From contig JBAJFG010000560.1 of the NCBI GenBank assembly GCA_037903475.1, positions 248,001-312,000 of the forward strand: a DNA stretch of 64,000 nucleotides, written 5' to 3'. Below are positions 11,260 through 21,789 of this stretch, one piece after another. The translations under genes were made by a program, and so were the position numbers. Position 1 is the stretch's first letter. The number at the start of each line of letters is the position of its first letter. Below the pieces are notes generated by a model. That model ran no database searches. It was not told the origin of the DNA and was given only the letters and a program-made list of their open reading frames with translations. This stretch comes from Ancylostoma caninum. Taxonomy: Eukaryota; Nematoda; Chromadorea; Rhabditida; Ancylostomatidae.

Positions 11260-11510
11260 GGCTCGGCCCGATGTAAGTCTATGGCCCAGTGCGCAGAATT
11301 CAAGTGAGTTGATCGAGATACCACTTATTCCCATACACCAAATCACTGGTACCAAACAATTTATTGGCAGTACACAAATAAATCCAATTACGAGGACAAA
11401 AATGTAATGGCTCGGACTGAAATTAGATTAAGATGCTGAGGTCCTAGTGGTACACGCACCCTCTTAGCAGGCAAGTACGACCTACTCGCCTGCGACCGTT
11501 ACCGAACAAA
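11260..11510. repeat. Interspersed repeat C, copy 2
   Basis: Diverged copy of the repeat at 6000-6375, lacking its ~150-bp palindromic block. It shares AATTACGAGGACAA, AAGATGCTGAGGTCCTAG and CTCTTAGCAGGCAAGT. The 129-codon frame that overlaps it (11018-11407) looks fortuitous. Confidence 0.5.
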
Positions 11511-12248
11511 GCTGCTTTAACAAAACTGGTGTTCGCCATTAACATGAACATTCACACTAAGAAATATGCCTTTTTCTGCACTCATCAATAAAGGAAAAAA
11601 GGTACTGGACTGAGTACTGTGTATCTCTATTTTCTTTTGTTATTTATTTACTTCGTTTTTCGGTATTATGATTTATTTATTACCTAGTATAGCCAATGTT
11701 CGAACATGCACGGTTCTATGGTTTTCTATGTAACTTCGAAAGAAGATTGGTCCTGGATGAAAACAACAACATTGTTCCAACAGTTTACATTATCCCAACC
11801 GTGTATGGTGGCTGGTGTTGAGTAATCGTTTATACGTCAAAAAATGGCTTCATGAAAACGCGAATAATCTGCTAGGCCTGATCCAAGTTGACAATTCCGC
11901 ACTTCAGGTGTAGACCCGCTCCAAAAACTAATCCTGGAATTACCCTCTCTAGAGACTTTGTAAGAAACGTCACCCCCAACCTTTGGGAAGATGAAAGGAA
12001 GAAGAAGAAGAAGAAGAAGACCTTCTCTAGAGTTTGGAAACTCGTGTCTATTATCACAAGGAGGATATGCACTGCGTATTAGTCTTGACTACATTGTCAG
12101 GTAGATCCATAAATGAAGGGGTATAGGGGATTGCGTAAAAAGATGAGCAGAGATCATTGTCGCATAGAAGATACGGTACTGACTGTACACTTTTGCTAGA
12201 TACATTGGATGATCTAGTAATATCAGCACTATCTATAATTGATGAAAA
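11511..12248. other. AT-rich stretch with (GAA)n tract
   Basis: A (GAA)n run occupies about 11998-12020. The segment near 11560-11620 has TTTCTGCACTCATCA and AAAGG words that recur near 20540-20580, so a decayed dispersed repeat is likely. No gene is seen. Confidence 0.4.
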
Positions 12249-12960
12249 TCCTCCTATATAGATCCTTGTAGCGCAGCAAAGTCTTTTAGAGCGCAGACGT
12301 GGGAAGACACCACGTAATCGCATGCTTTCATCATGAGGCTGATAGACAGTGTTTGCGAGGATGTGGATGTTTTGTCGTAAGAACATAGATATAGTGGAAG
12401 TCATGGCTTGACTCGTCTTCGTATGGTTTCGTTCGATACAATGATGATGTATACAGTCGCCAATGCTGAAAGCGAGATGATAATATAGGAGCAGGATTAC
12501 CGCTCTCCTTCTCTCCTTTTTTGAAGATTCAGCAATTTTTTTCTGATTTTTCAATTCAGCGATTTTTTTGAAAAAACGAAAAGCAAAAACAGCTATAGAC
12601 GTTGTATTTCTACCGATATTGGTAATTCCGTGAGAATTCCCATAGAGTCGAGGCTGCAGAGTAGCTGTGATGCCAAATCAGCTCTCTCACCCGAGCACAT
12701 TAAGGGCGCGTCGGGGGAAAGGTGTACCAGAGCCTGATAGTGTTGAAAACGCCAGTACATATATTTGTTCTCGCTGGAGGATGCGCCAGAACTGCGGCAA
12801 CGCTGATAGACTGGTCCATCGATGGAGGAAGGGTGTTTTGGCATTGTTGTGGTAAGTACCATGATAATGGTCCGTCGATAAAGATCCAGTAGGAAAACGC
12901 CAGGATACGGGTCCACCGATGGGGACCGCATTCACAGCCATGTTTCGAACTGGGGTTTTT
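12249..12960 (+). mobile_element. Helitron-like element, copy 4 (diverged, inverted, 3' end missing)
   Basis: It begins A|TCCTCCTATATAGATCC, the same 5' terminus as copies 1 and 2 but on the plus strand. It continues through GCGCAGCAAAGTCTT, TAATCGCATGCTTT and GTTTTGTCGTAAG, each matching the 5' third of copy 1. Minisatellite units in reverse orientation (about 12790-12945, with CCAGGATACGGGTCCACCGATGG-type words) close it. No CTAG hairpin end is found, so the element is truncated. Confidence 0.5.
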
Positions 12961-13402
12961 TGCAAGATGCGTCTCACATAAAGCGTTTGGAAAATCATGT
13001 GTCTTACGATGAAGGCCGAATCTTGAAGGTAGCACATGGAAGGTTACAACATCTTACTGCTATTCCTCTTAACTCATCACATTCGGAAAGCTGTGATGTC
13101 ATCGTCTATCAAGATAATCCTGCAGCCACGCCTTTTCACGGAAAGCAAATACGCCCTTATAAACATTTCTTTCTCCACCAAAATGAAAATGCAAGTCTTG
13201 ACACTCGTGAAGTGCATCACGGGTGGCCATGCGTCCGGCTAGGACATCTGGAACGGTTCAGCATCCTCAGAGCACCAGCACAGGTAATCTCATTTTGATT
13301 GAGGTGAAACGTCAGGCAGAAATAGACCCAGCTCGGAATAAGGCCGTAGATGCGATCCAGAGTGGCTGAAACCGTCGAAGGATGTTATTTTCAAGGTGAT
13401 GT

Positions 13403-14005
13403 CAACTGAGCACCGGATATGTCAGGATTCCGCTCCAACTTGGCAAAATTATGTTAGATATGAATCCATTCGCTGGAAAAGTTTGATTATGGTAAAAACT
13501 ACACTAGTGGAAGTCGCACAGTAGCTGAATATGAGTAGTGCAAAATCAAGGATTTTGACGTTTTTGAGTGAAAAAATTTCTTCTTGTGCAAAGTTGCAGG
13601 GCAGTGTAGGTCTTAGTAGCTTTTTTTTATAACCAATGAGTACATACCTGCATAATCTCCTAAAGTTAGAAAAATCAAGCTTTGCTCAGACAGAAGTTTT
13701 GAGCAAGAGTTCAAAATGGGATTCCAACTAAGCTCCGGAGATGTCATGATTCCCTCCAGAGTCACTGACATTCCGTTGAATACGAATCCATATCCCGAGA
13801 AGAGTGCGATTTTAGTGAAAAGTTCAGCACTGGAAGTCGCACAGTAGCTTAACACGAGTAGCGCGAAATCAGGAGTTTTGACTGTTTTGAGTCGAACTTT
13901 TTTTTCTTCTAAAAATTCGCGAGCACATAGCTACATTATTTTCCAAAATTTGGACTTCCAAGCTTCACACAGAAAGAGGTTATAAACAAGAGTTGGAAAG
14001 ATTAT
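13403..14005. repeat. 322-bp tandem repeat, about 1.9 copies
   Basis: Two units start at 13403 and 13725. They share CAACT(G/A)AGC(A/T)CCGGA, GGAAGTCGCACAGTAGCT, TTTTGAC and the distal GAGTTGGAAA/GAGTTCAAAA segment. The second is cut at about 14005, where mariner sequence starts, suggesting that the mariner landed in an older tandem array. Confidence 0.65.
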
Positions 14006-14037
14006 TTCTTTTTTGGTCAGCACTGTATGACAATGCT

Positions 14038-14908
14038 CTACCTATCGGGCAGGATACTGATTCCCTTCTCCCAGAAATGCGGGGTCTGGAAGTCGAAGAA
14101 CTCAGCAACCGCCGTTCTGAAATCTTCAAATCTAACACGAGGTTTCTCAGAAAATATCGCTTTCAGAGGAAGGAACAAATGGTGATCAGATGGGGCTAGG
14201 TGAGGAGAGTAGGGGATATGAGGTATGGTGCTCGAAGGCAATATGAAGCCGAGCAGCTATACTGAAGTCCTTCTGTGCCTGTTTTCTCAGAAGGTATGAG
14301 CTAGAATCAACAAAGGAGGACCATCTTGGCGCGGAGCTCGGGTTCGGGCTGGCCGCTCTTCCCCTTACGAGAGCCAGGCGGCACGGCGGGCATTGAAGTT
14401 GTAAAGGATCCAACTCTCATCTCCCGTGACCATCTTCCAGGAATTCCGAGCGGCGTAGGCGGAGGACGAGAGACGGGGAGATGGTTAGGCGACTCATTCT
14501 GGCATGGTCGGTCAGTTGGTGAGGAATCCATCTTGCTAAACTTTCCGGTAGCCAAGCTCAAGGTAGTTTTCTATAGTCCGATGGCTGCATCCAAGCTTGC
14601 TCCCCAGTTCGCGCACACTCATTTCCGGACCCTCTTTGATAGCCGTGAGCAGAGCTGAGTTATCAAGTGACTGCGGTCGGCCAGTGCGATGTCGATCTTC
14701 AAAGTCTTTCTCTTTAGGTTAAACGAATTAACCAACGGCGTACTGTACGTTCGTTGAGGAGAGTCTCCTTGAATGCAGCATTGATGTTAGCAGCCGTCGC
14801 TCCCGCAGAAGTGCCGCGAAGCCACTTATAGAAGTAGGTCGAGTGGAGGCAGTCCTGTCCGATTTGAGGCATAATCGAAACTGGCGCTACAGTTTGGGGC
14901 TGGTGCAT
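14038..14908 (-). pseudogene. Mariner transposase pseudogene
   Basis: Reading the minus strand from 14908, the N-terminal HTH-like segment (GTSAGATAANINAAF, NERTVRRW) is followed after stops by VTGDESWILY, the first catalytic-Asp block of mariner. After a deletion comes YSPHLAPSDHHLF, which corresponds to the YSPDLAPSDYHLF signature near the third catalytic position, and then FFDFQTPHFWEKGI near the C-terminus. Family members are about 340 codons. Here the frame is broken by stops, frameshifts and a deletion between the two catalytic blocks, so it is inactive. A GGCTGGTGCA-like TIR word lies at about 14900. It interrupts the 322-bp tandem repeat. Confidence 0.8.
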
Positions 14909-15244
14909 TTCTGTAGCAGGAATTATTAATTTAAATTTCTTTATTTTTGTTGAAGATATTATTGTTGTTAGAGTAGAGTAGAGTAGTTTAGGATTAAGAA
15001 TTGTGGGGAAAAATTTAGATTAAGAGATTAGTTTCTGAATAGGCTAGGAATAGGTAACCAAGCAGACCAATAGGTGAAAAATGATTACCAGGTCTTTCTG
15101 CGCCCTCCTCTACCTCGTTGTGCTTATTAGTCTGTTTCCGGTGAGCGCGTAATGCGCCTATGAAAAGATGTGTTCGGTTCCATCATGTACTAGTTCTGTT
15201 CTGTGGCCATAGGGCCGTTACTTTCCTTTGTTATATTAAACCAG

Positions 15245-15276
15245 TCTGGCCGTCCGGCTGACGCCGGACTTCCAGA
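15245..15276. repeat. Dispersed hairpin repeat, copy 2
   Basis: TCTGG/CCAGA and GTCCGGC/GCCGGAC arms flank a TGAC loop. It is followed by TGCTCGCTTCGCTCGCA. This is the best-preserved of three copies (see 3189 and 45056). Confidence 0.6.
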
Positions 15277-15299
15277 CTTTTCCTAATGCTCGCTTCGCT

Positions 15300-15818
15300 C
15301 GCATGGGTTCATCCCTTCTTCATTCAAATAAAGTCACAGCTATTCCACATTTTTGCTATAATTTGTCCCACACCCTTTCCATTGCTTTTTCTCATGTAAA
15401 AATGCACTTATCAAAGAGGATTAACCTTCTCGAAGCAATTTTATCATTTGCTCAACTGAAATACCTTTTTGTAACTATATATAACCGGTTCAACCTGGAT
15501 TGACCGCAGAAAATGGTCTATCATTCTTTGTTTGTTATAGCTGGTCAAGTGATAAGAGTCAGTTAGAACATATAAAAGTGGAGGGTGCGGTGTGTTCATA
15601 AACAAATGAGAAGAGAAGAACGCGGGGGAGGACGTAAGGAGGAAGGGTTCACACGGATTGCATACTAATCCGCGCAGTGGTCTGACATCTAGTTTTTTTT
15701 TTTCACGATTGATGTTAGATGCCATCGAATCGATTTAACAAATATGGACCTAACTCATGGCATTTCCCTGTGTAGTGGACACCGGCGCACCCCTCCTGCA
15801 TCGGTAGCTATATTTTCA
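15300..15818. other. No gene; spacer before satellite
   Basis: AT-rich sequence with a poly-T tract near 15693-15703. From about 15770 it carries partial satellite words (GTGGACACCGGCGCACCC). Confidence 0.4.
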
Positions 15819-17410
15819 GGCGCCGGCGCACCCTTATCACAGCAGTGGACCCGTCGCCCCCCACTTTGAGCGCCGACGCACCCTTATCACAGCAGTGGAC
15901 CCGTCGCCCCCCACTTTGGGCGCGACGCACCCTTATCACAGCAGTGGACCCGTCTCCCCCCACTTTGGGCGCCGACGCACCCTTATCACAGCACTGGATC
16001 CGTCTCCCCCCACTTTGGGCGCCGACGCACCCTTATCACAGCAGTGGACCCGTCTTCTCCCCCCACTTTGGGCGCCGACGCACCCTTATCACAGCAGTGG
16101 ACCCGTCTTCTCCCCCCACTTTGGGCGCGACGCACCCTTATCACAGCAGTGGACCCGTCTCCCCCCACTTTGGGCGCCGACGCACCCTTATCACAGCACT
16201 GGATCCGTCTCCCCCCACTTTGGGCGCCGACGCACCCTTATCACAGCAGTGGACCCGTCTCCCCCCACTTTGGGCGCCGACGCACCCTTATCACAGCAGT
16301 GGACCCGTCTCCCCCACTTTGGGCGCCGGTGCACCCTTATCACAGCAGTGGACCCGTCTCCCCCCACTTTGGGCGCCGGTGCACGCTTATCACAGCTTGC
16401 ACCCTTATCACAGCAGTGGACCCGTCCCTCCACTTTGGGCGCCGACGCACCCTTATCACAGCAGTGGACCCGTCTCCCCCACTTTGAGCGCAGGCGCAGC
16501 CCTATCACAGCAGTGACCCGTCTCCCCCCACTTTGGGCGCCGGTGCACCCTTATCACAGCAGTGGACCCGTCTCCCCCCACTTTGGGCGCCGGTGCACGC
16601 TTATCACAGCTTACCCTTATCACAGCAGTGGACCCGTCTCCCCCACTTTGGGCGCCGACGCACCCTTATCACAGCAGTGGACCCGTCTCCCCCCACTTTG
16701 GGCGCCGACGCACCCTTATCACAGCAGTGGACCCGTCTCCCCCCACTTTGGGCGCTGGCGCACCCTTATCACAGCAGTGGACCCGTCTCCCCCACTTTGG
16801 GCGCCGGCGCACCCTTATCACAGCAGTGGACCCGTCTCCCCCCACTTTGGGCGCCGGCGCACCCTTATCACAGCAGTGGACCCGTCTCCCCCCACTTTGG
16901 GCGCCGGCGCACCCTTATCACAGCAGTGGATCCGTCTCCCCCACTTTGGGCGCCGGCGCACCCTTATCACAGCAGTGGACCCGTCTCCCCCACTTTGGGC
17001 GCCGACGTACCCTTATCACAGCAGTGGACCCGTCTCTCCCCACTTTGGGCGCCGGCGCACCCTTATCACAGCAGTGGACCGTCTCCCCCCACTTTGGGCG
17101 CCGGCGCACCCTTATCACAGCCGTGGACCCGTCTCTCCCACTTTGGGCGCCGACGCACCCCTATCACAGCAGTGGACCCGTCTCTCCCACTTTGGGCGCC
17201 GGCGCACCCTTATCACAGCCGTGGACCCGTCTCTCCCCACTTTGGGCGCCGGCGCACCCTTATCACACAGTGGATCCGTCTCCCGCCACTTTGGGCGCCG
17301 GCGCACCCTTATCACAGCCGTGGACCCGTCTCCCCCCACTTTGGGCGCCGGCGCACCCTTATCACAGCCGTGGACCCGTCTCCGCCCACTTTGGGCGCCG
17401 GCGCACGCTT
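15819..17410. repeat. ~50-bp satellite array, about 32 units
   Basis: Monomers of 49-50 bp run head to tail with almost no interruption, each with CACCCTTATCACAGCAGTGG, ACCCGTCTCC and CACTTTGGGCGCC. Left units read GCCGACGCACC, a central block GCCGGTGCACC, and right units GCCGGCGCACC, with CAGCCGTGG replacing CAGCAGTGG near the right end. Truncated units near 16396 and 16607 carry the same junction and mark a ~210-bp higher-order duplication. Long open frames across the array (up to 578 codons) arise from the stop-free monomer and are not genes. Confidence 0.95.
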
Positions 17411-17513
17411 CATGTAACGGTGGAGTGGTCGGCATCACTCTAAGCCACGCCCTCGAATTTCGTTCTACACACACACACACACGTGACACACAAAGTAAGC
17501 CCGTTATTATAAG

Positions 17514-18346
17514 TCATGATGTTTCCTTTTTTCCTCTCTCACACTCACACCATAATCGACAGGATAACTCCTCCATAAGCCGTGATATTGTCCAGTTGCA
17601 GAAGACCGGTAATCCGCTGGATATTTCATAAGGCAAATTAATGAATATATTCGTGAAATCAGCCGAGTAAAGCTTCGGCTGTTTACATTTGATGTCACAA
17701 TGTTTGTCCTCCATGTTAATGTTTTCAATAGACCAATATTCATTGAAACTATTATTTCGTAATTTTATTAGACAGTTTAAAGTTGCTGTAGAAATATTCT
17801 TGTTTTCCTTTCCAAAGGACAGACCTTGTTTTTGTGTTGCTGAGATTTTCCGAAATATTTCCTGCAGCAACTGTTCCATGCGATCCATCCTCTGACTGAG
17901 CGCAGCGACTTCTTCTTTAAACGCTTTCTCATTTTACATCCCCACCGCCACGATATCTTTCATGTTGATTATTCTTGTGACCTGCCCTTTTTTGCTCTGA
18001 GGTGTTTCTAACCTGGCATCTTGATCCTCATCGTCGTCGCAGCGCCATAGTGGTAATCGTCTTCGACTTCACCTCCATTGGGAGCCGTGACACTGAAATC
18101 ATCCTCGATTAGATTTCCGTCCCTCGTTACTGTGGTTGTTTTCAACCCTACAATTCTTTCGATGCTATATGCAGAATTTGACAGTTTTGCGCTTATGGCC
18201 CGCGCAACGGAGAAACTTAGTGTTGAATTCATAAAAATGGATGATCGAACAAGCGTTTGCGAAAAGAAGCGAAAAATTGAATGAGTTTCCCGATAATATG
18301 AGAGGAAACTAGAAACCTCTCGAAGTGACCGCAAGAAAATCTCCAA
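17514..18346 (-). pseudogene. Broken coiled-coil protein remnant, family unknown
   Basis: On the minus strand, frames overlap from 18346 to 17514. The upstream part contains SIERIVGLKTTTVTRDGNLIEDD and an acidic DDDEDQD stretch. After a frame change it reads SKKGQVTRIINMKDIV, then one in-frame TAA, then a heptad-rich segment (FKEEVAALSQRMDRMEQLLQ). The latter predicts a coiled coil. The order acidic, basic, coiled coil resembles ORF1/gag-like proteins of retroelements, but no RNA-binding motif is visible. It could also be a host pseudogene. One stop and one frameshift separate the parts. Confidence 0.35.
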
Positions 18347-19744
18347 AATTACAAGAATTCAACGGGATTTCTGGAAGTCTGTGTGGTTCTCAGAAAAAAA
18401 AGATGAATTTTCTAAGAAAAGTTCAAATTTCACGAAGGGTCTGCAAAAAATTACCAGCTTTGGAGAAATTTAACGAGATTCCTTGAAATTTTAGGAAATT
18501 CGTGCTGTTTTTTGAGAAAAAATGAACGAATTTTCCGAAAGTGCTGGAAAAAAACTGAAAAGGGAACTGGTACGAATTTAAGCTGCTAATCCGAGAAAAG
18601 ACCTATATGGTTAGGGAGCGTGTCAGCGTAATGCTACCAGCTGTACTTAAATTCCACCTCCAACCATTCTAATAAGAGAAGGATACTTTGGCAGCGTGAC
18701 ATAACTTCAAGACATTTCGTAGCGAGTTGTGGATTGCCTTGTACATCTCGCGACGCTGATTAAGAACCTGTTTTTGCCCCTTCCGAGTCTTGTCTCTATC
18801 AAGCGTTACGCCCGTTTTTTTTTTTGCAAGGGCACATGACAGGGCAGTGCATGTGTAAGGTGTACAGTTACAACGGAGCAGTGGACATAGGGTAGTTATG
18901 TCATCTCACAGAATCCTCCCAGTTTTTGCCTAGAGGGGTAATTTCAGGCGCTGATCAGGATTTTCAACACGATTTTCCATGACGCTGCCATTCTCCTGCC
19001 GCAGTTCTGAAGCTTCCCTCGTCGCTGTTGTTGAAGATCATTCACATGAGAATTCCGGGCTTCTGTAAACCATTCAGCAGGTATAGCCTGTGACATCCTG
19101 TTGGACTTGCCTTCTAACTATATAGGTCTCGTTTTGGATTGGCAGCTTAAGTTCGTGGCACTTCCCTTGTGAGTAAATTTCCAAGAACATATCTTTAAAA
19201 AATCGTAGGAAGAACTTATCTTTGCCTAGTACTGACGCCAGCCAGCTGGACTTTCGCCACACACTCTGCTCCAGCCGGAATAGAAGAAATGGGAACCACA
19301 CCCTTGTTCGACTTCATGTGTAGGATAATAGGAAAAACATTGTTGATATTATGACTTTTCTGTTCCTCAGCAGTTTTTATGCTGCCCCAATTTCTGAAAA
19401 GGAATGGCACACCTTCCTAGAGGCCACCCTGAGGAGTGCTCGAGGGTCTTCTGCTGTTTGCCTGGAGAGCAGCCATCAGATATGTACTGTATAGGATAAT
19501 GGACTGTCGTTCTAACTCTCTCCTTCCTCTCACTTCTGATTCTTGGCATTCAACTTTTGCATAGCTACATGAATTAGTTTTAGATGAATAACAACCATGC
19601 AAGACACAAGATATACAATCATATTGTTGACCGGAGGCTGCGTTCAGAGTGGGCCAGCAAGGTCCAGAGCATGTCACTGCAAGCACACATAGCATGCATA
19701 TTGCTTGTAGCCAGGAGCATGCCGCCAGCTACACCAGCGGCCGC
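18347..19744. other. No recognisable feature
   Basis: Several frames of 60-90 codons occur, but none resembles a known protein and none is supported by splice signals that I trust. Confidence 0.35.
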
Positions 19745-20090
19745 TGGAATCCGGGGCCGTGCCAGCACACGTCCATAGTAATCACGCCGTCAGATCACGA
19801 CGCTGGATACATGGGCGCGCGCAGCAAACGCCACTTATGCCGCTGTGACCCCAGCCGCTCATGTAGTCCCTTCGGATGAACTTCATCAGCGGCACACGCC
19901 AGCGTCTTGAGCCCCAATTTGGGAGATTTTCTTCACACTGAGAATTATATTGCATATGTCGAAGTGTCTACGCATTAGTTTGAATATCGCTGCCATAGAA
20001 GTTCAATTAGTTCAGGATCAAAAATGATTGAAAACATCTGAAGGGCCGCTATTTGTGCGCTATCAAAAGTACAATCAACTTTTAGAAATG
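19745..20090 (+). repeat. Interspersed repeat D, copy 1
   Basis: This matches the reverse complement of 55935-56343. Shared words include TGGAATCCGG, GACCCCAGCCGCTC, AGCGGCACACGCCAGCGTC and GCCGCTATTTG. It is GC-rich at the 5' side and AT-rich at the 3' side. No terminal repeats or coding frame are recognised, so the class is unknown. Confidence 0.55.
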
Positions 20091-20928
20091 TCTCAAATGA
20101 TCGATTTTTCTAGATAACGTACCACAACTGTGATGACTACGGTAGTATACCAGAACCGTGGTATTTACTCTACGGATAAAAAGGATTGCTATGTAATTGT
20201 TCATGCATAATGTCCATGAGCGGAGAGCTGCAACATTTTACTTTTGAAGGATATAACCAACTCTTCAAGACTTGGTTATATCCCCCTTGATAGCAAAGTC
20301 AGAAAACATGACATATTTACGTGCTGCATTCATTCCCCCCCCCCCCGGGATTTTCCAAGTTTCTTTGGGAAACATGTCGTTATTCTTTTCACTCTGACGT
20401 TCTACAACTTTGAAAAAGTAGAAAAAGTATTGGTAATACTACAGTGTTTTCAGAACTATGAAGTTTTCCATTTCACTATGCATGCTCAGATCCTTTCCAT
20501 GCATGACCCTTTTACGGATACTAAACATTGGAATGTGCCGTTTCTGCACTCATCAGTAAGGGGAAAAGGGCATAGGAACGTCTATCAGCTCACCTTCAAC
20601 TTTCTATTTTTATTTTTATCTTCGTTTTTATTGTATTTTATTTATTTTTTATTGAGTGAGTGCGTTTTTCACGCATTCACATTTCGGTGATCAAGATCAC
20701 CTTTACACTTTTTTAAACTAAAGATTTAGATGTCAAACTTACGTATCCACGTTGTTTTCTTAACAGCGGTGAATCCACCACCGCATCGCGAAGGGATATA
20801 CGTGAACGAAGAAGTGGAGTGGGTGTTTTGTTTACGGTGGATGGTTATGTAAAATTATAAAGTTGGTGTCTGTAATTATATCTAATATATATCGTGTAAA
20901 ATCTTCTGCTTAACGATACCCGAGATTG
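20091..20928. other. No gene; low-complexity tracts
   Basis: Contains a poly-C run at about 20335-20346 and a T-rich region near 20600-20650. Part (about 20535-20580) resembles 11560-11620. Confidence 0.4.
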
Positions 20929-20950
20929 TTAAACTTCTTTATTGTTTCTC

Positions 20951-20985
20951 AGCCAACGTTTCGGCTTATTTCGCCTTCTTAAAGG
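20951..20985 (-). ncRNA. Decayed hammerhead-like motif of a Penelope-like element
   Basis: On the minus strand the order is CTTTAAGA, AGGCGAAATAAGCC and GAAACGTTGG. AGGC/GCC plus GAAAC resembles stem II and the GAAAC strand of the type I hammerheads described in Penelope-like retroelements. The expected CUGANGA strand is corrupted to UUUAAGA, so cleavage activity is unlikely. It lies downstream of, and in the same orientation as, the PLE relic at 21790-23935, as expected for its 3' terminal region. Confidence 0.35.
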
Positions 20986-21453
20986 CAGCAGGAGCTGAAA
21001 TCCTCGACTCCGAGCTGAGCTGTGGGTGATGAAGTACAGACTCAGCACATCATAAATGTGAAACGAACACAGACAATGATGGCTTACCTGCAGAGAAAAT
21101 GGAACATTCGTCGCGAACACGCCTGGCAGTGTTCGCGCGCGGACGAGTTTTCCCCGGCGCAAAAGCCATTGCGGTGCGTGGTTTGGCGCAAAGGGAAGAC
21201 GAAATGCATTCAATTCACAGGGTTTCATGGCGGGACTCGGCCAAAACCACGCGCCGCAATGGCTTTCGCGCCGGAGAAAACTCGTCCGCGCACGAACACG
21301 GCCAGGCGCGTTCGCGACGAATGTTCCATTTTCTCTTCAGGTAAGCCATCATTGTCTGTGTTCGTTTCACATTTATGATGTGCCGAGTCTGTACTTCACC
21401 ACCTGCAGCTCAGCTCAGAGTAGAGAATTTCAGCTCCTGCTGCCTTTAAGGGC
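20973..21453. mobile_element. Foldback element with ~220-bp arms
   Basis: The left arm (20973-21195) and right arm (about 21228-21453) are inverted copies. AAAGGCAGCAGGAGCTGAAAT pairs with its reverse complement at the right, and the GTGAAACGAACACAGACAATG block pairs likewise. About 30 bp separate the arms. The interior is GC-rich (GCGCGG and CGTCCGCGC words). It lies between the decayed hammerhead-like motif and the PLE coding relic, and its outer edges share PLE-tail sequence. Confidence 0.75.
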
Positions 21454-21789
21454 GTGAAAGGGCTACACAATTCGTCGACTCTACCAGACCAAGTACATCA
21501 GCATATCAAGCCAAAAGTTCAACAAGTTATTTTCAATCAGCGAGAAGGCCGCAATGCCAGTACTAACCTTCGGTCGTTCCACTTCTAGCCAGTTACAACT
21601 TGCTAGTAGCGAATATATGTGGCGAGTGAGAACTAAGCGGTTCAATCACGCATAGGATCAAACTGACATAGATCTTGATATGATGCCAGTTCATTTGTGG
21701 TAGTCAGACATTCATCCTTCCGGTTCGTTTGCGGGCATCTGGGTTTTATCCAGAAAGCTTCAATTGTTGATTTACAGGAGTTCCGTTTT

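Noticed and set aside
15819..17410. CRISPR array
   Set aside because: Units are contiguous tandem monomers with no unique spacers, no leader and no cas genes, in an animal-like sequence.
15895..17631. A 578-codon open frame and several overlapping frames on both strands
   Set aside because: They run through ~50-bp satellite monomers that happen to lack stops in several frames. The peptide simply repeats the monomer, so it is not a gene.
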